Positions 1-6,618 of a DNA stretch of 6,673 nt are shown one piece after another. This DNA comes from an uncultured Clostridia bacterium (GTDB lineage: Bacteria; Bacillota; Clostridia; TANB77; CAG-508), in assembly GCA_947625075.1 (NCBI GenBank), contig CANQMY010000063.1, positions 1 through 6,673 of the forward strand. The letters run 5' to 3'. The position numbers and the translations under genes are program-made. Numbering within the stretch: the first letter of the stretch is position 1; the number at the start of each line of letters is the position of its first letter. The notes under the pieces are model-generated. The model did not search any database, had not been told where the DNA came from, and saw only the letters and a program-made list of their open reading frames with translations.

Positions 1-657
1 GATGTAATATCTGGTCCAGAGCTTGAAACAGATGAATATTGTTTTGAAAGATTAAATTTACCAAAAGGACATCCTGCAAGAGATATGCAAGATAGTTTTT
101 ACATTTCAACTGAATATTTATTAAGAACACAAACTTCTGCAGTTCAAGCAAGGGCAATGATGGCAAATAAAGAAAAAAGTCCAATAAGAGTAATAGTTCC
201 AGGAAAAACATATAGAAGAGAAGATGATGCAACACATTCTCATCAATTTAACCAAGTTGAAGGATTAGTAATAGATAAAAATATATCATTTGCAGATTTA
301 AAAGGAACTCTTGAAATATTTATGAAACATATGTTAGGAGAAGATACAAAACTAAGATTTAGACCAAGTTATTTCCCTTTTACAGAACCATCTTATGAAG
401 TAGATGTTAGCTGCTTTAAATGTGGTGGAAAAGGATGTAATTTGTGTAAACAAACTGGATGGATAGAATTACTAGGTTCAGGAATTGTGCATCCAAATGT
501 TTTAAAGATGAATGGATATGATCCAGAAAAATATAGTGGATTTGCATTTGGAACAGGATTAGATAGATTAGCAATGTTTAAATATGGAATAACAGATATA
601 AGACTTCTTTATGCTAATGACGTAAGATTTTTAAATCAGTTTGATAGAAAAGATTAA
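1..657 (+). CDS. pheS: Phenylalanyl-tRNA synthetase alpha subunit, 3' part (5' end outside window)
   Basis: Catalytic subunit of the heterotetrameric phenylalanyl-tRNA synthetase, which charges tRNA-Phe with phenylalanine in the cytosol. The frame is open from base 1 (DVISGPELETDEYCFERLNLP...), so the true start lies upstream. The in-frame ATG at 85 is internal, and 218 codons are present. Class II synthetase motif 2 is seen around GKTYRREDDATHSHQFNQVEG (read as GKTYRRED then THSHQFNQVEG), and motif 3 as GFAFGTGLDRLAMFKYGI near the end. A four-cysteine segment, CFKCGGKGCNLC at 412-447, is the small insert known from Bacillus-type PheS. The C-terminus DIRLLYANDVRFLNQF matches the usual family end, so the gene is complete at its 3' side. 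pheT follows after 33 bases. Firmicute pheST is often preceded by a T-box leader, but that region is not in this window. Confidence 0.97.
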   Translation, partial: DVISGPELETDEYCFERLNLPKGHPARDMQDSFYISTEYLLRTQTSAVQARAMMANKEKSPIRVIVPGKTYRREDDATHSHQFNQVEGLVIDKNISFADLKGTLEIFMKHMLGEDTKLRFRPSYFPFTEPSYEVDVSCFKCGGKGCNLCKQTGWIELLGSGIVHPNVLKMNGYDPEKYSGFAFGTGLDRLAMFKYGITDIRLLYANDVRFLNQFDRKD

Positions 658-690
658 AAAGTTTAAAGTAAAAATGAGGGAGAAGAAAAA

Positions 691-3051
691 ATGATATTAA
701 GTACAAATTTTTTGAAAGATTATATAGATATAGAAGGTATAGATTTACACGATTTAGCAGAAAAAATGACATCAGTTGGAAATGAATATGATTCATGTGG
801 ACCACTAATAGATACAGGAAAACTAATAATTGGAGAAGTAATAGAATGTGAAAAACACCCCGATTCAGATCATTTACATGTATGTAAAGTAAATGTGGGA
901 GATAAGGTTTTACAAATTGTATGTGGTGCTCCAAATGTAAGAAAAGGATTAAAAGTAATTGTAGCTTTAGATGGAACACATCTTCCAGGAGGAGAAATAA
1001 AAAAATCAGTGATAAGAGGAGTAGAATCAAATGGAATGCTTTGTTCTATTGCAGAACTTGGTTTGGATTCAAAGTTTTTAAAGGAAGAAGACAAGGCAGG
1101 AATACATGAACTTCCTGAAGATGCAAAAGTAGGAGAAGATGCAATAAAATTCATGGGATGGGATGACGGAGTAATAGACTTTGATTTAACTGCCAACCGT
1201 GGAGATCTATTGAGTATTTTGGGAATGGCATATGAAGTAGGAGCAATTTATGATAGAAAAGTTAAACCAATTGAATTAAAACATAATGAGAAAAATGACT
1301 TCGATTTTAAAATAGATGTAGAAACAGAAAATTGCTTATTATTTTTAGCAAGAAAAGTAGAAAATATAACAATAAAGGAAAGTACACAAGATATAAAAGA
1401 AAAATTAATGGCATGTGGAATAAGACCAATAAATAATGTTGTAGATATAAGTAACTATGTAATGTTAGAAACAGGTCAGCCTCTACATTTTTATGATGCA
1501 GATAAATTAAAAAATATTTTAGCAGTTAGAATGGCAGAAGAAGGAGAAAAATTAACAACATTAGATGGAAAAGAAAGAATATTATCTAATGAGGATATAG
1601 TAATATCTGACGGAACAAAAGCTATAGGATTAGCAGGAGTAATGGGAGGTTTAGATACAGAAATAACGGATCAAACTAAGAATGTTTTGATTGAATCAGC
1701 AATATTTGATAATGTAAAAATAAGAAAAACGTCAAATAAAATTTTAAGAAGTGAAGCAAGCAATAGATTTGAAAAAGGTTTAGATCCAAATAGAACCTAT
1801 ATGGCAATTGAAAGAGCATGTAACATGCTTGAAAAATATGCTGAAGGAACAACATGCAAGGGAATAAAAGTATTTGATAAAACTAATAAAGAAGAAAAAA
1901 GAATAGATATAACAGTTGAAAAAATTAATACTATACTTGGAGCTAACATCTCGAAAGATGAAATTATAGATGTATTTAGAAAATTAGATTTTAAAACAGA
2001 AAATAAATCTGGAGATGTAATTACAGTTTCAGTTCCAACAAGAAGAATTGATATATCAATAAAAGAAGATTTAATTGAAGAAGTTGGAAGAATATATGGT
2101 GTAGACAAAATAGAAGGAAGAGGTATGTGCTTACCAGTAAAAAAGGGAAGTTATGATAGAACTACAAGAGAAATAAGAAATAAAATGGTTAGTTTAGGAT
2201 TAAGTGAAACCCTATCATATGCATTAGTTAGTGAAGATATAGGCAAAATGTTTACCAATGGAGAAAATGAAAATATAAAAATATTGTCACCTCTTACAGA
2301 AGAAAGAAGTACTTTAAGACAAAGTTTAATAACATCTTTATATAAAATATATGAATATAATAAGACTCATGATTTAGAGAATATATCATTATTTGAAATA
2401 GCAAAGACCTTTTATAAAAAAGGAGAACAATATATAGAGGAAAATAAAATTGCTTGTTTAATGTCAGGAAATTATGAATTAGGACTAAACAGAAAAAAAG
2501 TAAATTTCTATATTATAAAAGGAATAGTTGAGGAATTATTAGATTATCTTGGATATGGAGGAAGATACAGTTTTATACAAGAAGGAAAAATTCCATCAGA
2601 TATGCATCCAGGAAAAACAGCTTTAATATCAGTAAATGGAGATATAGTTGGAATGGTTGGAGAAACAAGTCCTATAGTTTGCAAAGAAGATGTTTATGTA
2701 ATGGAAATTAATCTTGATAAATTGCTTGAAAAAAAAGTCGGAAAAATGAAATATAAAGAAATATCAAAATTTCCAACAGTAAAGAAAGATATATCAATTG
2801 TAGTAGATAATTATATACCAGCACAAGAACTTCAAAAAGCAATAAAAAATAGTGGAGGAAAATTACTTCAAGAAGTAAAAGTATTTGATGTTTATACTGG
2901 TAAGGGAATTCCAGAAGGAAAAAAATCTGTTGCTCTTTCAATTGAGTTAGGAGATAGCACAAAAACTTTAACTGATGAAATAATTTTAGAAACTATGAAT
3001 AAAATTACAGAAAATTTGAAAAATAAGTATAAAGCAGAATTAAGAACTTAG
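691..3051 (+). CDS. pheT: Phenylalanyl-tRNA synthetase beta subunit
   Basis: Partner of PheS in the (alpha-beta)2 enzyme. It binds tRNA-Phe and edits mischarged tyrosine. At 786 residues it is near the usual bacterial length of about 800. Domains in order: an N-terminal EMAP/Trbp111-like tRNA-binding OB fold at about 42-150 (HPDSDHLHVCKVNVG, IVCGAPNV, SNGMLCS); the B3/B4 editing region at about 210-385 (RPINNVVDISNYVMLE, GLAGVMGG, SEASNRFEKGLDPN); B5 at about 405-475 (VPTRRIDISIKEDLIEEVGR); a catalytic-like but inactive core at about 480-690; and the FDX-ACB anticodon-binding domain at about 692-786 (SKFPTVKKDISIVVD). The start is supported by the family-like N-terminus MILSTNFLKDYIDIEG and an SD, GAGGGAG, at 676-682, eight bases upstream of the ATG. 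No frameshift or missing domain is seen. Confidence 0.98.
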   Translation: MILSTNFLKDYIDIEGIDLHDLAEKMTSVGNEYDSCGPLIDTGKLIIGEVIECEKHPDSDHLHVCKVNVGDKVLQIVCGAPNVRKGLKVIVALDGTHLPGGEIKKSVIRGVESNGMLCSIAELGLDSKFLKEEDKAGIHELPEDAKVGEDAIKFMGWDDGVIDFDLTANRGDLLSILGMAYEVGAIYDRKVKPIELKHNEKNDFDFKIDVETENCLLFLARKVENITIKESTQDIKEKLMACGIRPINNVVDISNYVMLETGQPLHFYDADKLKNILAVRMAEEGEKLTTLDGKERILSNEDIVISDGTKAIGLAGVMGGLDTEITDQTKNVLIESAIFDNVKIRKTSNKILRSEASNRFEKGLDPNRTYMAIERACNMLEKYAEGTTCKGIKVFDKTNKEEKRIDITVEKINTILGANISKDEIIDVFRKLDFKTENKSGDVITVSVPTRRIDISIKEDLIEEVGRIYGVDKIEGRGMCLPVKKGSYDRTTREIRNKMVSLGLSETLSYALVSEDIGKMFTNGENENIKILSPLTEERSTLRQSLITSLYKIYEYNKTHDLENISLFEIAKTFYKKGEQYIEENKIACLMSGNYELGLNRKKVNFYIIKGIVEELLDYLGYGGRYSFIQEGKIPSDMHPGKTALISVNGDIVGMVGETSPIVCKEDVYVMEINLDKLLEKKVGKMKYKEISKFPTVKKDISIVVDNYIPAQELQKAIKNSGGKLLQEVKVFDVYTGKGIPEGKKSVALSIELGDSTKTLTDEIILETMNKITENLKNKYKAELRT

Positions 3052-3090
3052 AAAGGAGGAATGTTAGTTTATTAACTAACATAAATAATA
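3052..3090 (+). promoter_or_regulatory. SD site separated from the fprA start by a hairpin
   Basis: A perfect SD, AAAGGAGG (3052-3059), starts right after the pheT stop, but the only credible fprA ATG is at 3091, 31 bases away. The gap contains a perfect inverted repeat: ATGTTAGTT (3061-3069), loop TATT, AACTAACAT (3074-3082), giving a 9-bp stem. If it folds, A3060 plus 3083-3090 leave nine bases between SD and ATG, a normal spacing. No second SD is present near 3091. The ATG at 3061 is in frame but stops after four codons. The repeat could instead be a protein-binding palindrome. What is seen is the repeat and the spacing; its role in translation is inferred. Confidence 0.6.
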
Positions 3091-4269
3091 ATGAAAGAAA
3101 TTACAAAGGATATATTTTATATTGGAGTTAATGATAATAAGATTGACTTATTTGAAAATGTTTATCCAGTACCAAATGGAGTAACATATAATAGTTATTT
3201 AATTAAGGACGAGAAAATTACTCTATTAGATACTGTTGACGTTAGAAAATCTGATGAATGGATTAAAATTTTAGATGAATGTTTAGAAGGAAAGAAACTA
3301 GATTATTTAATAGTATCTCATGTTGAACCAGATCATTCGTCAAATATACAAGCTGTAACTGAAAAATATCCAGATATAACTTTAGTAGGAAATAAAAAAA
3401 CATTTGAATTATTAGCACAATTTTTTGATATAAATCCAAGTATAAAGAAGAAAGAAGTAACAGAAGGTGAAATTTTAAATATTGGAAAGCATAATTTACA
3501 ATTCTTCATGGCACCAATGGTACATTGGCCAGAAGTAATGTGTACGTACGATCAGGATGAAAAAATAATATTTTCAGCAGATGCTTTTGGAAAATTTGGA
3601 AGTATAGATGAAGAAGAAATATATGAAAAAAATGAAGAAGAATGGTTAAATGAAGCTAGAAGATATTATATAAATATTGTAGGAAAGTATGGAATGCAAG
3701 TTCAAGCTTTACTAAAAAAATTATCAACATTAGATATAAAAATGATATGCCCACTTCATGGACCAATATTAAATAGTAATTTGCAATATTATATAGACAA
3801 ATATAATACTTGGAGTTCATATAAACCAGAAAAAGAAGGAACTCTAGTAGCATTTGCTTCTATACATGGTAATACAAAAAAAGTAGCAAAAAAAGTTTAT
3901 GATTTATTAAAGGATAATGGACAAGAAGTAGAAGCAATAGATTTATCAAGATATGATGTTTATGAAGCGGTTTCTAAAGCATTTAAATATGATAAAATGG
4001 TAGTATTAGCATCAAGTTATAATGCAGGAGTATTTACACCAATGGAAGAGTTTTTAAATATATTAAAAACTAAATTCTATCAAAATAGAAGAGTAGCTAT
4101 AATAGAAAATGGATCATGGGCACCATCAGCAGGAATGTGTATGAAAGCAGCTTTCTTAAGTATGAAAAATATAGAGATGGTTCCAGAAATAGTAACTATT
4201 AAATCAAGTATGAAAGAAGAAGATATACCGAAAATAGAGAATTTGGTAAATGATTTATTAAAAAAATAA
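3091..4269 (+). CDS. fprA: A-type flavoprotein (flavodiiron protein), O2/NO reductase
   Basis: Cytosolic flavodiiron protein of 392 residues, the usual size for the minimal two-domain form. The family reduces O2 to water and/or NO to N2O with electrons usually from rubredoxin, protecting anaerobes. The N-terminal metallo-beta-lactamase-like domain (about 1-245) keeps the diiron ligand set: H77, E79, D81 and H82 in SHVEPDHSSN, H145 in APMVHWPEVM, D164 in FSADAFGKFG, and H223 in CPLHGP. The C-terminal flavodoxin-like domain (about 250-392) has the FMN phosphate loop ASIHGNTKKVA and the loops ASSYNAGVFTP and ENGSWAPSAG. No rubredoxin or NAD(P)H-oxidoreductase domain is fused, so an external donor is needed and none is encoded here. 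The start at 3091 fits the family N-terminus (MKEITKDIFYIGVND). It lies 39 bases after pheT with no visible promoter between, so it is probably read from the pheST transcript. O2 versus NO preference cannot be told from sequence. Confidence 0.95.
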   Translation: MKEITKDIFYIGVNDNKIDLFENVYPVPNGVTYNSYLIKDEKITLLDTVDVRKSDEWIKILDECLEGKKLDYLIVSHVEPDHSSNIQAVTEKYPDITLVGNKKTFELLAQFFDINPSIKKKEVTEGEILNIGKHNLQFFMAPMVHWPEVMCTYDQDEKIIFSADAFGKFGSIDEEEIYEKNEEEWLNEARRYYINIVGKYGMQVQALLKKLSTLDIKMICPLHGPILNSNLQYYIDKYNTWSSYKPEKEGTLVAFASIHGNTKKVAKKVYDLLKDNGQEVEAIDLSRYDVYEAVSKAFKYDKMVVLASSYNAGVFTPMEEFLNILKTKFYQNRRVAIIENGSWAPSAGMCMKAAFLSMKNIEMVPEIVTIKSSMKEEDIPKIENLVNDLLKK

Positions 4270-4293
4270 ATATAGAATAAAAAGTATAAATTA

Positions 4294-4496
4294 TTATTTT
4301 AATTAATGAAAAAGCTTAATAAAAAAATAACTATTTAAAATATAGCATAATAAATGTTTTAAATCAAGATAACAAAAATAAAAATTTAAATAATAAATAT
4401 ATAGAAATAAAAAAAATAAATCTTATAATAAGCTGTATTCAAGCAAATTATAAGGTTTATTTTATTTTTATTAAGCTTTTTCATTAATAAAAATAA
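4294..4496. repeat. Nested inverted repeat of copy A, candidate structured RNA
   Basis: The outer arms 4294-4325 and 4465-4496 pair over 32 positions with one mismatch (A4301 against A4489). The inner arms 4413-4429 and 4447-4463 pair over 17 positions with one G-T wobble (T4421-G4455). The right-hand arms are nearly contiguous, while 87 bases (4326-4412) separate the two left-hand arms, giving one large one-sided bulge that carries two conserved motifs. Compared with copy B, pairs change together (G4314-C4476 to A-T; A4414-T4462 to G-C), which favours a conserved fold over chance in AT-rich DNA. It could be a 3' UTR or terminator structure, a small RNA, or a MITE-like element. Strand of transcription is not established. 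Confidence 0.7.
4413..4472. terminator. Possible bidirectional terminator hairpin after fprA
   Basis: The inner stem of copy A (17 bp, 4413-4429 with 4447-4463) is followed on the plus strand by the T-rich tract ATTTTTATT and preceded by an A-run (4408-4416) that would act as the T-tract on the minus strand. The stem is almost all A-T, so it is weaker than a typical intrinsic terminator. It is nonetheless the only terminator-like structure seen between fprA and the promoter at 4530. Confidence 0.4.
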
Positions 4497-4529
4497 CATA
4501 ATAAACAAGAAATAATGAACTATAACATA

Positions 4530-4558
4530 TTGACTAAGTTCTATAGGATTGCTAAAAT
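4530..4558 (+). promoter_or_regulatory. Predicted sigma-A promoter of the pilin-like gene
   Basis: TTGACT (4530-4535) matches five of six positions of the -35 consensus. TAAAAT (4553-4558) serves as the -10, and the spacer is exactly 17 bases. Transcription would start near 4565, giving a leader of roughly 90 bases to the ATG at 4658. The promoter lies downstream of the nested inverted repeat, so that structure would not be part of this mRNA. The -10 sits within a 45-base block conserved in copy B. Confidence 0.62.
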
Positions 4559-4657
4559 AATTATAAAATTAATAAAAAAATAATATGAATAAGAACAGTA
4601 ATAAAGATAATACTAAAAGAAAAAAATTAAAAGAAAACTAATGAAAGAGGAGAAAAA

Positions 4658-5224
4658 ATGGAGAGTGAAGAAAAAAGAAAAATTTTAAAAAGACAAATGA
4701 AAATAAGCAAAATAAAAGAAAAAGGAATAACATTAATAGCACTAGTAGTAACAATAATAATACTATTAATATTAGCAGGAGTAACAATAAGTATAGCATT
4801 ATCAGAGAATGGAATATTTGAAAAAGCAAGAGATGCAGTAGGAAAATATAAAGAAGCAGATAAAAGTGAAAAAGGAGAACTAAGTGATTTAGATAAATAT
4901 ATTGACAATATAGGAAAAGAAGATGAAAATGCGAAATTTGAAAACAACGGAATAGATAAAACACATGATGGAGCAAAATATGACCCAATAACGACAGACG
5001 ATGGAATGTGGATAATATATAAAGATATAGATACAAAGACAACAAAAGTAAATGTATATGTTGAATCAAAATACTATTGTCCATCATTTGAACAATTTGT
5101 TTTTGAAAAATATTGTTTGGCAGGAGTTTTAACGAGTTATGCTTTGCCTGTTTATAGCTTTTCTGATTTATCAGATTGTTGGACACAATTTTATTTAGTC
5201 GATTCACGGGCGGTCAAGGATTAG
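4658..5224 (+). CDS. Pilin-like N-terminal protein, probably the 5' part of a frameshifted gene
   Basis: Secreted or membrane-anchored protein of 188 codons in this frame. The start is fixed by an SD, AGAGGAG, at 4646-4652, five bases before the ATG. A basic leader (1-22, ending KIKEKG) is followed by a hydrophobic helix at about 24-48 beginning ITLIALVVTII. This resembles a class III (prepilin-type) signal with predicted cleavage after G23. The usual phenylalanine at +1 is isoleucine, and the usual glutamate at +5 is alanine (A28). Next come ENGIFEKARDAVGKYKEA, a pattern common in clostridial pilin-like proteins, a charged stretch (about 65-105), and an unrecognised part from about 107 (YDPITTDDGMWIIYKDID). 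The last residues (SRAVKD) look like out-of-frame reading, because frame 1 continues as TGGQGLDFDEPY. Function unknown. Candidates are a minor or pseudo-pilin or a cell-surface protein; no pilus assembly genes are in the window. Confidence 0.75.
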   Translation: MESEEKRKILKRQMKISKIKEKGITLIALVVTIIILLILAGVTISIALSENGIFEKARDAVGKYKEADKSEKGELSDLDKYIDNIGKEDENAKFENNGIDKTHDGAKYDPITTDDGMWIIYKDIDTKTTKVNVYVESKYYCPSFEQFVFEKYCLAGVLTSYALPVYSFSDLSDCWTQFYLVDSRAVKD

Positions 5225-6255
5225 ACTTTGATGAACCATATATAAATAAAAGAAAAGAAGAAATGAAAGTAGGAGTATTTTTTGACGAAATATTAGATAA
5301 ATTAAATGTAGATGTATATGACACATATCAAGAAGCTGGAAAGTTAATTATATCATTAATGAAAAATGGTATAATGGATGAAATTTCTTCAGGAAATAAG
5401 GGACTTTCTATAGCTTTGACAGGTACAAGATGGATGGAAAATCAACCAAATATATCTTTAGAAAATTTAGAAGCAACATATAATAAGTTATATGGAGATA
5501 GAAAAGATTTAAAAGTACCAGATGAAGAAAATGGAAACAACTATAAAATAACATTACCAGATGGAAAAGTAGAAGAAATAGACGGAAAAGATTTATATAA
5601 AGCAAAATTTAGATATGTAACAACGAAAAATGGTTCAGTAAATGTAGAAATAAATAAGAATGCAGAGACTCCACAAAAAGTTACTTATGACAAAGTTAAT
5701 AATATTGGTGACTGCATAGTTAAAGAGGAAGAATACACATATACTTATAATTGTTTACCTTTTTTAGATTGTATGAGTCTGGTCGGAACTTTTGATATAG
5801 AATCAATAATGAATGGAAATATAAATTACAATGATGTAGAAGATGGACTATTAAAATATAGATTTAACTTAGGTGGATGGAACGTAACACAAAGTGATTT
5901 AGTAAAAAAGCTTAACGAAGCAGGAAAATACTGTTTAGGTGATCCACAATATTTAAAACGTGGAACTTTCGGAGAAATAAAAGAAACTTGTAAGCAAACT
6001 ATTAAAGGAGAACCAATAACCTGTATGATTGGTACTTATTTGGGCAAGAGTTTGAAATTTACGACTTCATTTAATTTTGAAAATTTGATTCCGAAGACAG
6101 TTAAATATATGTTTGATACATTCAGACAATTAGGGGAAGTAATACCTGAAGAACCTATAGAACCGGATGAAGAATTAGTAGAACAATTAAAAAAGCAAAT
6201 AGAAGGATTATCATCAACTTTTAATTCAATAGAATATAAAGCGTTCATAAATTAA
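5176..6255 (+). CDS. Protein of unknown function, probable 3' continuation of the pilin-like gene
   Basis: The frame is open across this range (first possible start TTG 5176, first in-frame ATG 5263) and ends at TAA 6255. It overlaps the preceding frame by about 50 bases. One missing base near 5204-5206 would join the two into about 532 residues running ...FYLVDS-TGGQGLDFDEPY.... The ATG at 5263 has only a weak purine-rich stretch upstream, so independent translation is less convincing than a broken or sequencing-error gene. No family is recognised. Visible features are an acidic-hydrophilic middle (about 115-165, e.g. LPDGKVEEIDGKDLYKAKFRY); several cysteines (GDCIV, YNCLPFLDCM, KYCLGD, KETCKQ, ITCMIG) that could form disulfides if exported; a Glu/Pro-rich linker (IPEEPIEPDEELVEQ) near the C-terminus; and a short helical tail. 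No transmembrane segment of its own is seen, so surface placement depends on fusion to the pilin-like part. Confidence 0.65.
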   Translation: MLDTILFSRFTGGQGLDFDEPYINKRKEEMKVGVFFDEILDKLNVDVYDTYQEAGKLIISLMKNGIMDEISSGNKGLSIALTGTRWMENQPNISLENLEATYNKLYGDRKDLKVPDEENGNNYKITLPDGKVEEIDGKDLYKAKFRYVTTKNGSVNVEINKNAETPQKVTYDKVNNIGDCIVKEEEYTYTYNCLPFLDCMSLVGTFDIESIMNGNINYNDVEDGLLKYRFNLGGWNVTQSDLVKKLNEAGKYCLGDPQYLKRGTFGEIKETCKQTIKGEPITCMIGTYLGKSLKFTTSFNFENLIPKTVKYMFDTFRQLGEVIPEEPIEPDEELVEQLKKQIEGLSSTFNSIEYKAFIN

Positions 6256-6388
6256 GATTTTATAATGTATAAAATTAAAAGAATATATATATAATAATGA
6301 TTTATGAAACATTTTTAAGATTCAGGATATATGAAAAAATGGAGTTTGTAATTATATTATCAATTGTTATTTATAGATATTGTAAAAA

Positions 6389-6582
6389 TTTAATTAATGA
6401 AAAAACTTAATAAAAAATAATATATTTTAAATATAGCATAACAACTAAGTAAAATCAAGATAATAAAATATATAAAAAATAGAAAATTCATAAAAAAATA
6501 AAAGAATAAATCTTTTGAAAAGCTTAATATAAGCTAAACATAAGATTTATTCTTTTTTTATTAAGTTTTTTCCTTAATAAAA
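6389..6582. repeat. Nested inverted repeat of copy B
   Basis: The outer arms 6389-6417 and 6554-6582 pair over 29 positions with two mismatches (A6392-A6579, equivalent to the mismatch in copy A, and T6398-C6573). The inner arms 6503-6514 and 6542-6553 pair over 12 positions without mismatch. An extra tip hairpin, AGCTTA (6521-6526) with TAAGCT (6530-6535), has no strong counterpart in copy A. The one-sided bulge (6418-6502) has nearly the same size as in copy A. It shares copy A's architecture, with compensatory changes. Confidence 0.7.
6503..6562. terminator. Possible terminator hairpin after the unknown gene
   Basis: A 12-bp perfect stem (6503-6514 with 6542-6553), plus a 6-bp tip hairpin, is followed by TTTTTTATT (6554-6562). 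An A-rich run upstream would provide the T-tract for the minus strand. It is the counterpart of the hairpin at 4413-4472 and the only terminator-like structure downstream of the gene ending at 6255. Confidence 0.42.
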
Positions 6583-6618
6583 GCAACATAATATAGAAAA
6601 ATAAAAGATTACAATTTA

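Larger units (their letters stand above)
4298..4579. repeat. Intergenic repeat element, copy A
   Basis: First of two related non-coding elements of about 280 bases; copy B is at 6389-6668. Shared blocks lie in the same order: the left arm around ATTAATGAAAAAGCTTAAT; AAATATAGCATAA (4338-4350) and AAATCAAGATAA (4361-4372), separated by ten bases; an inner hairpin around AATAAATCTT; the right arm ATTAAGCTTTTTCATTAAT; AACATAATA; and a 45-base block at 4535-4579 matching copy B at 44 positions. Between the blocks the sequence diverges. No open frame is supported inside. With its flanks this accounts for the 388-base gap between fprA and the pilin-like gene. I do not recognise a named repeat or RNA family. 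Confidence 0.88.

Noticed and set aside
412..447. Four-cysteine zinc-ribbon-like segment in PheS as a novelty
   Set aside because: It is a known feature of Bacillus-type PheS and not special to this genome.
3061..3075. Four-codon minicistron MLVY after the strong SD, possibly a leader peptide
   Set aside because: The ATG is only one base from the GGAGG core, too close for normal initiation, and it is better explained as part of the perfect hairpin arm.
4424..4429. Perfect TATAAT that could be a -10 box
   Set aside because: No usable -35 at 16-18 bases upstream. It is part of the inner stem of the inverted repeat, and a better promoter lies at 4530-4558.
5180..5224. Programmed -1 ribosomal frameshifting between the two frames
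   Set aside because: No canonical X XXY YYZ heptamer in the correct phase and no stable downstream structure. A simple indel is more likely, though not proven.
614..6248. Several long open frames on the minus strand, for example 614-1030, 4638-5207 and 6036-6248
   Set aside because: They lie opposite strong coding regions, are leucine/isoleucine/serine-rich as expected from reading A-rich codons backwards, and lack convincing ribosome sites or family motifs.
6297..6410. 37-codon hydrophobic ORF (MIYETFLRFRIYEKMEF...)
   Set aside because: No SD upstream. Its 3' end runs into the left arm of repeat copy B, and no equivalent ORF exists before copy A.
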